A stretch of DNA of 64,000 nucleotides from Rhodocyclaceae bacterium (GTDB taxonomy: Bacteria > Pseudomonadota > Gammaproteobacteria > Burkholderiales > Rhodocyclaceae), in contig JAGRFY010000044.1 of the NCBI GenBank assembly GCA_020445765.1, forward strand, positions 18,740-82,739. Direction: 5' to 3'. This document shows, piece by piece, positions 39,361 to 47,990 of the stretch (positions within the stretch are counted from its first letter, which is position 1; each line of letters begins with the position of its first letter). The notes below the pieces were generated by a model. The model did not search any database, was not told the origin of the DNA, and saw only the letters and a list, made by a program, of their open reading frames with translations. The position numbers were made by a program, and so were the translations under genes.

Positions 39361-40172
39361 CGGCACGTCCGGCCGATCGATGAGGCCCTCGCGTCCGATC
39401 CGGCGCCCGTGACACCCGATTGCCACCAGTGCCGGTCGGCGCCTGCCGATCACGGAATCAGGGAATGGTGGCGGAGCGGAGCGCTTGGCACGCACGACCA
39501 GAAACACGAAAGGCCCCCCCTCACAAAGATCGCGCACAGACCCGAGGTCCTGTGCGCCCGCAAGACCGCGTCCCCGTGATCAATCCGGTCGCTCAGACCG
39601 AATCGACGCCACCTCCGTCGTCTCCGATCGTCAGCATCGGCGGGCGGGCTGAAGGCGCGCCAGGGCCTCATTGGAAACGTGCCGTCCGACCCCCAGATGG
39701 CCATTCCCTGTGGTCAATCAGTGGCACCCTGGCCGTGACGGCATGCTCACCAACCTGCCCGGCCAATGTACCTCGCCACCCGCCCTCGCGATTTCCGACG
39801 ACATGAAATCGCAGCCGAGCCTGGACTGCGTCTGCCTTCCCACGGGACAGCTCCAAATTCTGTACGGGAACCTGCACCGTCTGATCGCGGTGAATTCGCA
39901 ACCAACCCATCAGCCGATCGAGCACTTCTTCCACTTGCCCGCGTGCGACCAACGCGAGAACGCACTCCGCACCGTGTCTGGTGTGCGCAGGCAGCGACTG
40001 CACGAGCGCGCGGGCGCCGTGCAATCCGGAGCCCCGCACCGATGCGCAACACGGAATCCTGGCGAGCCAGGCGGGCACAACCCTCGGTCGCCGCAAGCTC
40101 TCCAGGCAACGCGTGCAACCTGCCCTGCGGGCAGGCGCTGCACCGCAACCGCCGTGCCGGATGGAACCGGGC
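39361..40172. other. 812-bp region without a confident gene
   Basis: A leftward frame at about 39750-40030 is protein-like over 70 codons (LALVARGQVEEVLDRLMGWL) but lacks a convincing start and continues into poor sequence. It may be a remnant. Confidence 0.35.
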
Positions 40173-40178
40173 TAGAAT
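40173..40178 (+). promoter_or_regulatory. possible -10 box before the hybrid kinase
   Basis: TAGAAT lies 27 bp before an AGGAAAC-ATGATG start-like signal. No FNR-like dyad or -35 is found at the expected distance. Confidence 0.35.
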
Positions 40179-40317
40179 GCTAGCGCCAGATCGTAGGAAA
40201 CTTCGATGATGCCCCCTTTCCCGCGGACGGCGAATGGGACATTCTCGACGCAGCGGCGTCACTGCGGCCTCTACTGCAGGCCGAACACGCCTTGCTTGTG
40301 AAGCCATTCGCTCATTC

Positions 40318-42054
40318 ATGACGCGCAAGGAAATCCCCGCCGCCAACCTGCGCCAGCTCCCGGAGGACCGTGTCGAAGGTGTCGGCGACGATATCGACCG
40401 GATGAGCCGGGAACAACTCCGGTGCCTTGCCCGTGAGTTGCAGGTGCGCGAGATCGAGCTGCAGTTGCAGAACGAGAAGCTGCGCAACGCTCAATTGCAG
40501 CTAACGCAATCCCACGATCGGTATGTCAACCTCTACGACTCCGCCCCGGTGGCCTGCCTGAGCCTGGACACCGACAGCACGATCCTCGAATGCAATCTCA
40601 TGGCGGCCCGCCTGCTGGACGACCAGCGGGGACGGCTCGTCGGGCACCGACTCGCCCCCGTACTCAATCGCGACTCGCGGGACGACCTGCACCGGCTGCT
40701 CCTGGCGGTCGCCGAAAGTGGCGAACAGCGAGCCTGTGGCCTGAATCTGCGCCGCCGCGAGGGCACGGTCCTGCCGGTATGGTTCGAAGCCGCGCTCGCC
40801 CGTGGCACAGCTGGGACAGAGCGCCAGTTCCGCTGCACGATGTTCGACCGCAGCGAGCAGGCACGGGCGGAGGCGGCGCTGCGCGAGGCTGACCGGCGCA
40901 AGGACGAGTTCCTCGCGGTGTTGGCCCACGAATTGCGGCATCCCCTCGTTCCGATCAGCAACGCGCTGGCCATCCTCGACCATGAGCGCGCGTCCGACTC
41001 GGAAAAACGGGCGGCCCTGCAAATGGTCGAACGCCAGACACGGCAGCTCGGGCGACTGGTCGAGGATCTGCTGGACATCTCCCGTGTCTCCCGCGGCGAG
41101 CTGCAATTGCGCCACAGTCAGGTGGAGTTGGGCGCACTGCTGGCAGAAGTGGCAGAGGCGGCGGCGCCGCAGATTGCCGAGGCCGGCGTGAAATTCAGCT
41201 TCGTTCCGCCGTCCTCCCCCGTATGGGTTCGTGCGGACCCGGTGCGCCTGACCCAGGTCTTTGCCAACCTCATCTCGAACGCGGTGAAATTCACCGGTTC
41301 GAGTGGCTTGGTGACGATCGGCGTAGGCCAGCACGGGACGCAGGCGCTGATCGAAGTGACCGATTCCGGACTGGGCATTGCCGCACAGGATCTTCCACGT
41401 CTGTTCGCGAAGTTCTCCCGGTTCGGCGAACGCGGCCAAGGACGGGCTCCCGGCCATGGCATCGGTCTCTGGCTGTCGCAGGATCTGGTGCATCTGCACG
41501 GCGGGCGCATCGAGGCCGCCAGCGGCGGCGTCGGCGAGGGAACTCGAATGAGCGTCTATCTGCCGCTCTCGCAGCAATCCCAGGCAGCGACCGCCGCCAC
41601 GGATGTCGCCGAGTCGCCGCCGGTGAGGCGGCGCATCCTGGTGGTGGACGACGACCGCGCCGTCGCGGACTCCAGCGCGACACTCCTGCGACTGCACGAA
41701 CAGGCGGTCGAATTAGCCTACGATGGTGCCGGCGCCATCTCCGCGGCACAACGTTTCCATCCGGATGTGGTGTTGCTTGATATCGGGCTGCCGCTGATGG
41801 AAGGCAACGACACCTGCCGCGCATTGCGCCAACTCCCGGGCGGCGACCAGATGACGATCGTCGCCGTGACCGGATGGAGCGACGAGGAGAATCGCCGCAA
41901 GTCGATAGCGGCGGGATTTGACGCCTACCTGGTGAAACCCGTGGTCTGGGACGAATTGCAGCGCATCGTCAGCAACTGCCGTGGCCCCGGCGCCCGGGTG
42001 TCGAATCCGCTGGTGGCATCGCTTCCCACGCCTACGGCGGGAAGGAGTTCGTAG
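40318..42054 (+). CDS. hybrid sensor histidine kinase / response regulator
   Basis: The protein has 578 residues and no membrane span. An N-terminal coiled-coil segment (about 30-70) precedes a PAS domain (about 70-185). HisKA has H204 in LAVLAHELRHPLVPI, then an HATPase domain (NLISNAVKFTG, VTDSGLGIA and GIGLWLSQ), and a C-terminal receiver (about 445-560) with the acceptor aspartate in VVLLDIGLPLMEG and lysine in AYLVKPV. The start at 40318 has only a weak ribosome site and overlaps the stop of a short upstream frame. It may be translationally coupled to that frame. Confidence 0.88.
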   Translation: MTRKEIPAANLRQLPEDRVEGVGDDIDRMSREQLRCLARELQVREIELQLQNEKLRNAQLQLTQSHDRYVNLYDSAPVACLSLDTDSTILECNLMAARLLDDQRGRLVGHRLAPVLNRDSRDDLHRLLLAVAESGEQRACGLNLRRREGTVLPVWFEAALARGTAGTERQFRCTMFDRSEQARAEAALREADRRKDEFLAVLAHELRHPLVPISNALAILDHERASDSEKRAALQMVERQTRQLGRLVEDLLDISRVSRGELQLRHSQVELGALLAEVAEAAAPQIAEAGVKFSFVPPSSPVWVRADPVRLTQVFANLISNAVKFTGSSGLVTIGVGQHGTQALIEVTDSGLGIAAQDLPRLFAKFSRFGERGQGRAPGHGIGLWLSQDLVHLHGGRIEAASGGVGEGTRMSVYLPLSQQSQAATAATDVAESPPVRRRILVVDDDRAVADSSATLLRLHEQAVELAYDGAGAISAAQRFHPDVVLLDIGLPLMEGNDTCRALRQLPGGDQMTIVAVTGWSDEENRRKSIAAGFDAYLVKPVVWDELQRIVSNCRGPGARVSNPLVASLPTPTAGRSS

Positions 42055-42373
42055 GCGACCCGCCCAGGCCACTGGCCAGGACGGCTGCCCAGTCTGGCAC
42101 CCTGGTCAACCGGCCTGACGTGGATCGGCGATCGCCGCGAAACACCCGTCGTCGGTCAGTGGGCCTGGGATCGCGACACGACGACCGAAACCCCCGCCCG
42201 GTTAGTCCACTGTCACTGATCCACGTGGCAACGCAGCTGAATCTCACCGGTTTCGCATTGTCCTGGTTGCCGACCCGCGCGCCCTGACGCGCCAGTCAGG
42301 CGGTTCAATGTCCGGACTGCGCCGCGGCCGACGGCACGGCGGGCCAGCGACGCGACAGCGGCATGGCGAATCT

Positions 42374-42835
42374 TCACTGCTGAATCGACAGGACGTAGTA
42401 GACGAGTTCCAGGATGCGCCCACGGACCGCCTTCTCGTATTCACCTCGAAACGCTTCGGGCGTCTGCGGCAGGTCCATCAGGTAGCGGTCGCCCCAGACG
42501 GGCATGTCACGGTCGCCGTGTCCAGCGACCAGGGCCCGGCCGTCGATCACCTGATACACATGGAAGAACGGAAAGGTGCCCGCCTTGAGATCGGGGTACT
42601 GGCCACCGTTCCTCGCCGAGATGGTGGTCAGGTCTGCGGGCTTTGGCGTCATGTAGGCGGCAAGCGCTCCGTTGCCTTTGCCGCCGACACCGTGACAGGC
42701 CATGCATGACAACCGGTACTCGTCGGCGCCGATGGCCTCGTCTTCCGCGACCACGTTCGATGTCCCGACCAACAGCAGCAGGGCGATCCCGATGCTGCAA
42801 CGCTTTGCCGAAAGAGCCGAATTTCCCTTGTTCAT
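42374..42835 (-). CDS. mono-haem c-type cytochrome (second gene of pair)
   Basis: The periplasmic protein has 153 residues. A signal peptide ends near NVVAED. The haem site is C44-M-A-C47-H48, and the likely axial methionine is in DRDMPVWGDRY. The protein pairs with the similar cytochrome just upstream (126-bp gap, same direction). Both share GGKGNGA/GGKGDGS, KPADLTT/APADLTV and YQVIDGR/YAVIDGR segments, showing duplication. They probably carry electrons to a periplasmic oxidase or reductase. The ATG at 42835 follows GGAGTGACG. Confidence 0.88.
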   Translation of the reverse strand: MNKGNSALSAKRCSIGIALLLLVGTSNVVAEDEAIGADEYRLSCMACHGVGGKGNGALAAYMTPKPADLTTISARNGGQYPDLKAGTFPFFHVYQVIDGRALVAGHGDRDMPVWGDRYLMDLPQTPEAFRGEYEKAVRGRILELVYYVLSIQQ

Positions 42836-42961
42836 CAGCGTCACTCCGTAACATGCCCGACCCTTGTCGCCGGCCTACATGCCTCTGGGCCGACCGGGCC
42901 TGGACCGTGCGTGGTCGATCCGGCCGTCGCCGATCACCTGCCGCGCCGTCCGACGACCGCG

Positions 42962-43405
42962 CTACTTCTCCTGAATCCGGCTCAGATAGTCGATCAGGGC
43001 AAGAATCCGGACCCGTGCGAACATTTCCATGTCATAGGGCATGTCAACGAAATACGACGCCGCCTCGGTGGTTTCTCCCAGGTAGCGCCTGCCCCAGATC
43101 GGCATTTCGCGACCGCCATGGCTCTTGATCGCCTCGCGGCCGTCGATCACCGCGTAGACGCGGTCGACCGGAAAGACGCCGCCGTTGTTGCGTGCGAGGA
43201 CGGTCAGGTCGGCTGGCGCCACCTTGAGCAGATCGAGAACGCTACCGTCCCCCTTGCCGCCTTCACCGTGGCACACGACGCACTTGTCGCGGAACTCGGC
43301 TTTGCCGAGATCCGGCGTCTCTGCGCCGGCAATCCTCACGGCGACACAATTCATCGCGGCGACGAGCGCCGCGACGCGCATGAACGTGATCCTTGCTTTC
43401 ACCAC
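42962..43405 (-). CDS. mono-haem c-type cytochrome (first gene of pair)
   Basis: The periplasmic protein has 147 residues. The signal peptide ends near RIAGAE, the haem site is C42-V-V-C45-H46, and the axial methionine is probably in GREMPIWGRRY. The start is a GTG at 43405 directly after AGGAGGTC, a better site than any ATG nearby. An FNR-like promoter precedes it, fitting a role in low-oxygen respiration. Confidence 0.88.
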   Translation of the reverse strand: MVKARITFMRVAALVAAMNCVAVRIAGAETPDLGKAEFRDKCVVCHGEGGKGDGSVLDLLKVAPADLTVLARNNGGVFPVDRVYAVIDGREAIKSHGGREMPIWGRRYLGETTEAASYFVDMPYDMEMFARVRILALIDYLSRIQEK

Positions 43406-43459
43406 GACCTCCTCGCATTGACAACGTCCCCTCGAATCGAGACTCGGGACCGCAGATCA

Positions 43460-43502
43460 AGTATCCGCCGCAGCACTGGTGCGGTGGCGTGAGCTTTGTC
43501 AA
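43460..43502 (-). promoter_or_regulatory. FNR-like dyad with -10 box
   Basis: GTGAG-CTTT-GTCAA (43489-43502, plus-strand text) is centred 33 bp from GATACT on the minus strand (43460-43465). It reads into the cytochrome c pair. Confidence 0.45.
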
Positions 43503-43792
43503 CGGTGTTGCTGGCGGCGGCGAGGTCGCGCCGGGGCAATGCCTTGCCCGCGCCCGCGTGACCCCACCTTGCGCTGACAGGTCCGGACAGCGGCCGACAT
43601 CGGCCGACGACGCGCGGGCAATCTCGATTCTCACCAGGAATTTATCGACGTCAGCGTCGAGGGCACCGGGTTTGAGAAGATGAACCTGCAGGACGGGCCT
43701 GCCAAATCCTTCGCCGATCCGGGCAGCGCCGATGGCGGCGAGGTGGCATTCCGCGGACCGGATCGCACCCAGGGGCCCGTGCGCTTGAAGCG
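43503..43792. other. upstream region of pncA
   Basis: A short rightward frame (43680-43796, 38 codons) overlaps the pncA start by 4 bp. It has no good ribosome site and I do not call it a gene. Confidence 0.35.
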
Positions 43793-44404
43793 ATGATGGC
43801 CAGAGAACTGATCGCAACGGAAACGATCGCGTTGTCGCCGGGCGATGCGCTGCTTGTCGTGGACGTGCAGAACGATTTCCTGCCGGGCGGTGCGCTTGCG
43901 GTCCCTTGCGGCGACCGCGTGATCCCTGTGATCAACGCCTATCTGCATCGCTTCCGCTTGCGCGGCTACCCGGTGTTCGCCACCCGCGACTGGCACCCCG
44001 CGGATCACTGTTCCTTTCTTGCAGAGGGCGGGCCATGGCCACCCCATTGCATCGCGAATACCGGTGGCGCCGGATTTCCGACCGATCTTGCCCTGCCGGC
44101 CGACCTGCAGCCGATTTCGAAGGCAACGGCCAGGGCGCCGGACAGTTATTCAGGATTTGCCGGCACCGATCTGGCGGATCGCCTCCGGGAGGCTGGCGTG
44201 AAACGCCTCTTCGTTGCTGGTCTGGCTACGGACTACTGTGTTCTGCACACCGTCTGCGACGCCCTGGCGGAAGGGTTTGCGGTGGTGTTGCTGGTGGACG
44301 CGGTACGCGCGGTCAATGCCAGAGCCCACGATGGCGACGCTGCCATCGCCGAAATGACAAGCCGAGGCGCAGTCTCTGCAACGTCGGAGCAAATACCGAA
44401 TTGA
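43793..44404 (+). CDS. pncA: nicotinamidase
   Basis: PncA hydrolyses nicotinamide to nicotinate in NAD salvage. The protein has 203 residues. The catalytic aspartate is in LLVVDVQNDFLPGG, the lysine in PISKATARAPDSYSGF and the nucleophilic cysteine in GLATDYCVLHT; the metal site DWHPADHCSF is intact. It overlaps the next gene by 4 bp, giving a two-step nicotinamide-to-NaMN pathway in one operon. Confidence 0.94.
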   Translation: MMARELIATETIALSPGDALLVVDVQNDFLPGGALAVPCGDRVIPVINAYLHRFRLRGYPVFATRDWHPADHCSFLAEGGPWPPHCIANTGGAGFPTDLALPADLQPISKATARAPDSYSGFAGTDLADRLREAGVKRLFVAGLATDYCVLHTVCDALAEGFAVVLLVDAVRAVNARAHDGDAAIAEMTSRGAVSATSEQIPN

Positions 44405-45567
44405 ATGACGACGGCCTGCTGCTGACCGACCTCTACCAGCTCACGATGCTGCAGTCCTATTTCGAGCAGGGGATGAACGACATGGCCGTGTTCGAGTTCT
44501 TCGTCCGAAAGCTGCCACCGGGACGCAACTTCCTGATCGCCGGCGGCCTGGAGCAGGTCGTCGAATTTCTGGCGCGGGCGCACTTCAGCGCCACCGAACT
44601 CGACTGGCTGGCAAGCTGCGGGCGCTTTCGGAAAGGGTTCGTCGACTCGCTTGCAGACTGGCGCTTCTCCGGCGCCGTAGACGCCATGCCCGAAGGAACC
44701 GTGTTCTTCCCGGACGAACCCATCCTGCGGGTCGTCGCGCCGCTACGGGAAGCTCAGCTTGTCGAAACGCGCCTCATCAACCTGCTGCAGTTCCAGACCA
44801 TGGTTGCGTCCAAGGCAGTGCGTTGCGTGCTCGCTGCCGAAGGACGGCGCCTGATCGACTTCGGACTGCGACGCGCGCACGGGTCCGAGGCCGGCCTCCT
44901 GTCGGCCCGCGCCAGCTACCTCGCGGGCTTCGCTGGCACGGCAACGGTGCTTGCGGGCATGCGCTGGAACATTCCGTTGTTCGGCACGATGGCCCATTCC
45001 TACATCCAGGCCCATGATCGCGAGCAGGACGCGTTCGAGCACTTTGCCCGCACCTACCCGGCAGGCACGACGCTGCTGGTCGATACCTATGACACCGATA
45101 TCGCGGTCCGGCAATTGGTGAGTCTTGCACAGCGCTTGCAGCATGAAGGCATCACGATCGGCGCGGTACGAATCGACAGCGGTGATCTGCGCGCACATGC
45201 GGCGAACGTTCGACGCATCCTCGATGCGGGGCAGCTACCTCACGTGGCGATCATCGCAAGCGGCAATCTGGACGAGTACAAGATCCGCGACCTCGTGGCA
45301 GCGGATGCGCCGATCGATAGTTTCGGGGTCGGCACACGCATGAACACCTCCGCCGACGCCCCGTTCCTCGACTGCGCCTACAAGCTCCAGGAATACGCCG
45401 GCCGGCCGCGGCGCAAGCGATCGATCGGAAAGGCCACATGGCCGGGCAGAAAGCAGGTGTGGCGCGCCTACGGTGCAGATGGTCGGATGCTCTTTGACAC
45501 ACTGTCCCTGCAGCACGATCGGGCGGAAGGGGAGGCACTGCTGCAGCCCGTGACGGTCGGAGGGTAA
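44401..45567 (+). CDS. nicotinate phosphoribosyltransferase, C-terminally truncated by in-frame TAA
   Basis: This enzyme makes nicotinate mononucleotide from nicotinate and PRPP. The protein has 388 residues from a TTG at 44401 that shares TTGA with the pncA stop; the family N-terminus (DGLLLTDLYQLTMLQSYFEQGM) starts there and no ATG is available before it. Conserved parts include FGLRRAHGSEAGL, GTMAHSYI, AVRIDSGDLRAHA, IIASGNLDEYKI and FGVGTRMNTS. The frame stops at TAA (45565-45567), but the same frame continues for 54 codons with the family's usual C-terminal tail. It may be a nonsense mutation, a sequencing error or readthrough. Confidence 0.9.
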   Translation: MNDDGLLLTDLYQLTMLQSYFEQGMNDMAVFEFFVRKLPPGRNFLIAGGLEQVVEFLARAHFSATELDWLASCGRFRKGFVDSLADWRFSGAVDAMPEGTVFFPDEPILRVVAPLREAQLVETRLINLLQFQTMVASKAVRCVLAAEGRRLIDFGLRRAHGSEAGLLSARASYLAGFAGTATVLAGMRWNIPLFGTMAHSYIQAHDREQDAFEHFARTYPAGTTLLVDTYDTDIAVRQLVSLAQRLQHEGITIGAVRIDSGDLRAHAANVRRILDAGQLPHVAIIASGNLDEYKIRDLVAADAPIDSFGVGTRMNTSADAPFLDCAYKLQEYAGRPRRKRSIGKATWPGRKQVWRAYGADGRMLFDTLSLQHDRAEGEALLQPVTVGG

Positions 45568-45732
45568 CGAGTGGCCGAACTGCCGGCACTGTCCGCCATT
45601 CGCGACCGTGCCCGCGACCAGCTTCGGCAACTGCCTCAGCCCTTGCTGGAACTCGAAGCGGCACCTGCCCACCCCGTTCAGGTTTCGCGATCGCTGCACG
45701 ATCTCGCGCGCAAGCTTGATTGCGGCGCCTGA
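45568..45732 (+). other. detached C-terminal segment of nicotinate phosphoribosyltransferase
   Basis: In the same frame right after the TAA, 54 codons read RVAELPALSAIRDRARDQL and HPVQVSRSLHDLARKLD, the tail expected at the end of this enzyme. A GTG at 45571 could serve as a restart. Full-length translation would give 443 residues, close to family length. Confidence 0.65.
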
Positions 45733-46046
45733 CACGCGGGAAGCGGCGCACTGCGCCACCGTGAGGGACCGAATCGATGGCGCGGACCTTGCGGTCAGCA
45801 CGGCCGACCTGGCGTGGCTGAGCGCATTGTCCGGTGGTCGTCGCGCCATTCGGGAAAGCTTGCGATTCGCCCAGTCGGATGCGCCTGACTCCGCTTGCTC
45901 GATTGTATGGTTCAGCCTCCAACGAGCGCGTTCCAGCTGGCACGGCGGCCGTGCGACCGCATTCTGGCGAATCGGGGATTTCAGGGTCGGCTGCCTGGTC
46001 AGAGCCGATCTTCGCCGCCTTCGCGCTCGGATCCGTGCGCAGTCGG
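45733..46046. other. 314-bp gap between convergent genes
   Basis: No coding frame, dyad or terminator-like hairpin with a U-tract is visible. Confidence 0.35.
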
Positions 46047-47963
46047 TCACAGCTCGGGCATGAGGCGGCTCAGGAGTTCGGAGAGCGACAGGGTGGCGAC
46101 CCCGAGCGCGGTGTCGGCGCCGCCGTAATAGAGGAACAAGGTGTCGCCGCGCACGATTGAGCCGCAGGAAAAGACGGCGTTCGGAACACGGCCGCGCCGC
46201 TCCCAGTCAGCCAGCGGTTCGAGAATGGGCGCATTGGTGCGCGCCAGGACGGTGCTCGCGTCGTCGGACAGCAGCGCCGCGCCAAGTCGGTAGGCGCGGT
46301 CTGAACCGACGCCGTGGTAGATCACGAGCCACCCGTGCGCGACTTCGAGCGGCGGACCTGCGATGCCGACCTTCACGGCGTCCCACATGCCGGGCCGGGG
46401 TGCCATCAGCGCGACGCAGCGGCTCACCGGATGCTCGGTCGGATCGAGCCCGCCGGGGTCGATGCAGATGCTGGGCTCGACGCGGTGCACGACCGCAAGC
46501 CTGCCGTCGATCCGCCGGGGGAAGAGACTCACGTCCTTGTCGCCGATGCCCTCGGGGGTCAGCAGCGTGGGCATGGTCCAGCAGTCGAAGCGGTGACGCA
46601 GGAAATCGCCGACCGCGATGCTGGCGAGCGCGCCACGCGTTTCGCGCAGGCCATCGTAGGCGGTGTAGCAGACGTGGACCCTGCCATCGACGACCACCGC
46701 TCGCGGATCCTCGCACCCGGAATAGGCGTTTGGCCCCCCGCGCTTGCCCTCCCACGGCAGGCGCGGCACGTAGACCGGATCGGGCAGGCGCTCATCGACC
46801 GTCAGGCCGTCGGCGAGCCGCGCATAGCCCAGCACCGAGGTGTTGTCGACGCCCTGGGCGCGGTACAGCAGATGGACCGAATCCTCGAGATCGACCGCGG
46901 CGGCATTGAAGACGCCGTTCGCTTCCCACGGGTGTTGCGGCTGCGGCGCCAGAATGGGATTGTCGGGATGGCGCTGCACGAATCGATCCAGGCCATCGGG
47001 CTCGAGCGCAGAGAGCAGGTGCGGAAGGTGGATGTGGGCGATCGCCGATGTCGTGTCCGCTGCGCCGTAGTAGAGATCCAGCGTCTCGCCGCGGCGCACG
47101 AGCCCGCTCGGGAAGACGATGTCGGGCACCATGCCGTAGCGTTCGTAGGCGGCTTCGGCGGTCAGCATGGGGTGGCGCGTGCAGCCCTTGACCCGCCGCG
47201 GATCATCGCGATCGAGCAGCACGGCTTCGATGCCGAAGACGCGCTGCCCGCCGCCGAAATAGTGCTGTATGTAGGAATAGGCAAGCAACCAGCCCTGATC
47301 GGTCGCGACCGGCACACCGCCCGCTTCGAGGTGGTCGCGCGGGCCGCGCATCGGGATGGCCACCCGATGCGCGGCAAGATTGGCGTGCCATTCGTCCCAA
47401 TAGGCGGACGTCCAGAAGTCCTCGACCGAGTCGGCGAGCGCGATGGCGATGGTAGCGGGCGGATCGTCGGTGTGCGCCGTCAGCAGCAGCGCGACCTTGC
47501 CATCCACCCGATCGGGAAAGAGGGCCGCGGCCTTGGCGTTGAAGGGGGTCACGAGATGCTTCTCGTGCAGCTCGGCCGGCCCGTCGCCGACCGCGGCCGC
47601 GACGCGGATGTTCGCGGCCGAGAATGGATAGCCGCCGACGGCGGTATAGAAGACGTACCACTTCCCCTCGAAGCGGGTCGCACGCGGATCCTCGCAGCCG
47701 AACTGATCCCAGGGTTCCGTCGGCACGATCACCTGGCGGCGGCAGCCGAAGCAGCCGCGGGCGTCGGTGACCGCATAGCCGACGCTCGAGCGACCGACAT
47801 GGGGTGTGACGAGCACGTCGGGGCGCGCCAGCGCGCGATAGAAGACATGTGCGTTGCCATCCGCGATGACGGGTGCGGGATTGAAGGTGGCCACCGACTC
47901 CCATGGATGAGCCTCGACGGGCAGAAGGATGGGGTTCTTCGCGGAGCGGGTGACGATGAACAT
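46047..47963 (-). CDS. tandem double-GH130 glycoside phosphorylase-like protein
   Basis: The protein has 638 residues and consists of two GH130 five-blade propeller domains (about 1-320 and 325-638). Each has the family's opening (KNPILLPVEAHPWES and DNPILAPQPQHPWEA) and the catalytic-site motif GCEDPRA (both copies intact), plus FPSGLVRRGETLDLYYGAADT or VFSCGSIVRGDTLFLYYGGADT near the end. GH130 enzymes are mostly beta-mannoside phosphorylases or hydrolases. A two-domain fusion is unusual. There is no signal peptide, so it is cytosolic. It lies 27 bp after the cupin-GH130 gene. Confidence 0.88.
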   Translation of the reverse strand: MFIVTRSAKNPILLPVEAHPWESVATFNPAPVIADGNAHVFYRALARPDVLVTPHVGRSSVGYAVTDARGCFGCRRQVIVPTEPWDQFGCEDPRATRFEGKWYVFYTAVGGYPFSAANIRVAAAVGDGPAELHEKHLVTPFNAKAAALFPDRVDGKVALLLTAHTDDPPATIAIALADSVEDFWTSAYWDEWHANLAAHRVAIPMRGPRDHLEAGGVPVATDQGWLLAYSYIQHYFGGGQRVFGIEAVLLDRDDPRRVKGCTRHPMLTAEAAYERYGMVPDIVFPSGLVRRGETLDLYYGAADTTSAIAHIHLPHLLSALEPDGLDRFVQRHPDNPILAPQPQHPWEANGVFNAAAVDLEDSVHLLYRAQGVDNTSVLGYARLADGLTVDERLPDPVYVPRLPWEGKRGGPNAYSGCEDPRAVVVDGRVHVCYTAYDGLRETRGALASIAVGDFLRHRFDCWTMPTLLTPEGIGDKDVSLFPRRIDGRLAVVHRVEPSICIDPGGLDPTEHPVSRCVALMAPRPGMWDAVKVGIAGPPLEVAHGWLVIYHGVGSDRAYRLGAALLSDDASTVLARTNAPILEPLADWERRGRVPNAVFSCGSIVRGDTLFLYYGGADTALGVATLSLSELLSRLMPEL

Positions 47964-47990
47964 GGCGCCTTCCCCGAATCGGCGACCGGA

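Noticed and set aside
43680-43796. A 38-codon frame overlapping the pncA start
   Set aside because: It lacks a ribosome site and recognisable homology, and the overlap may be chance.
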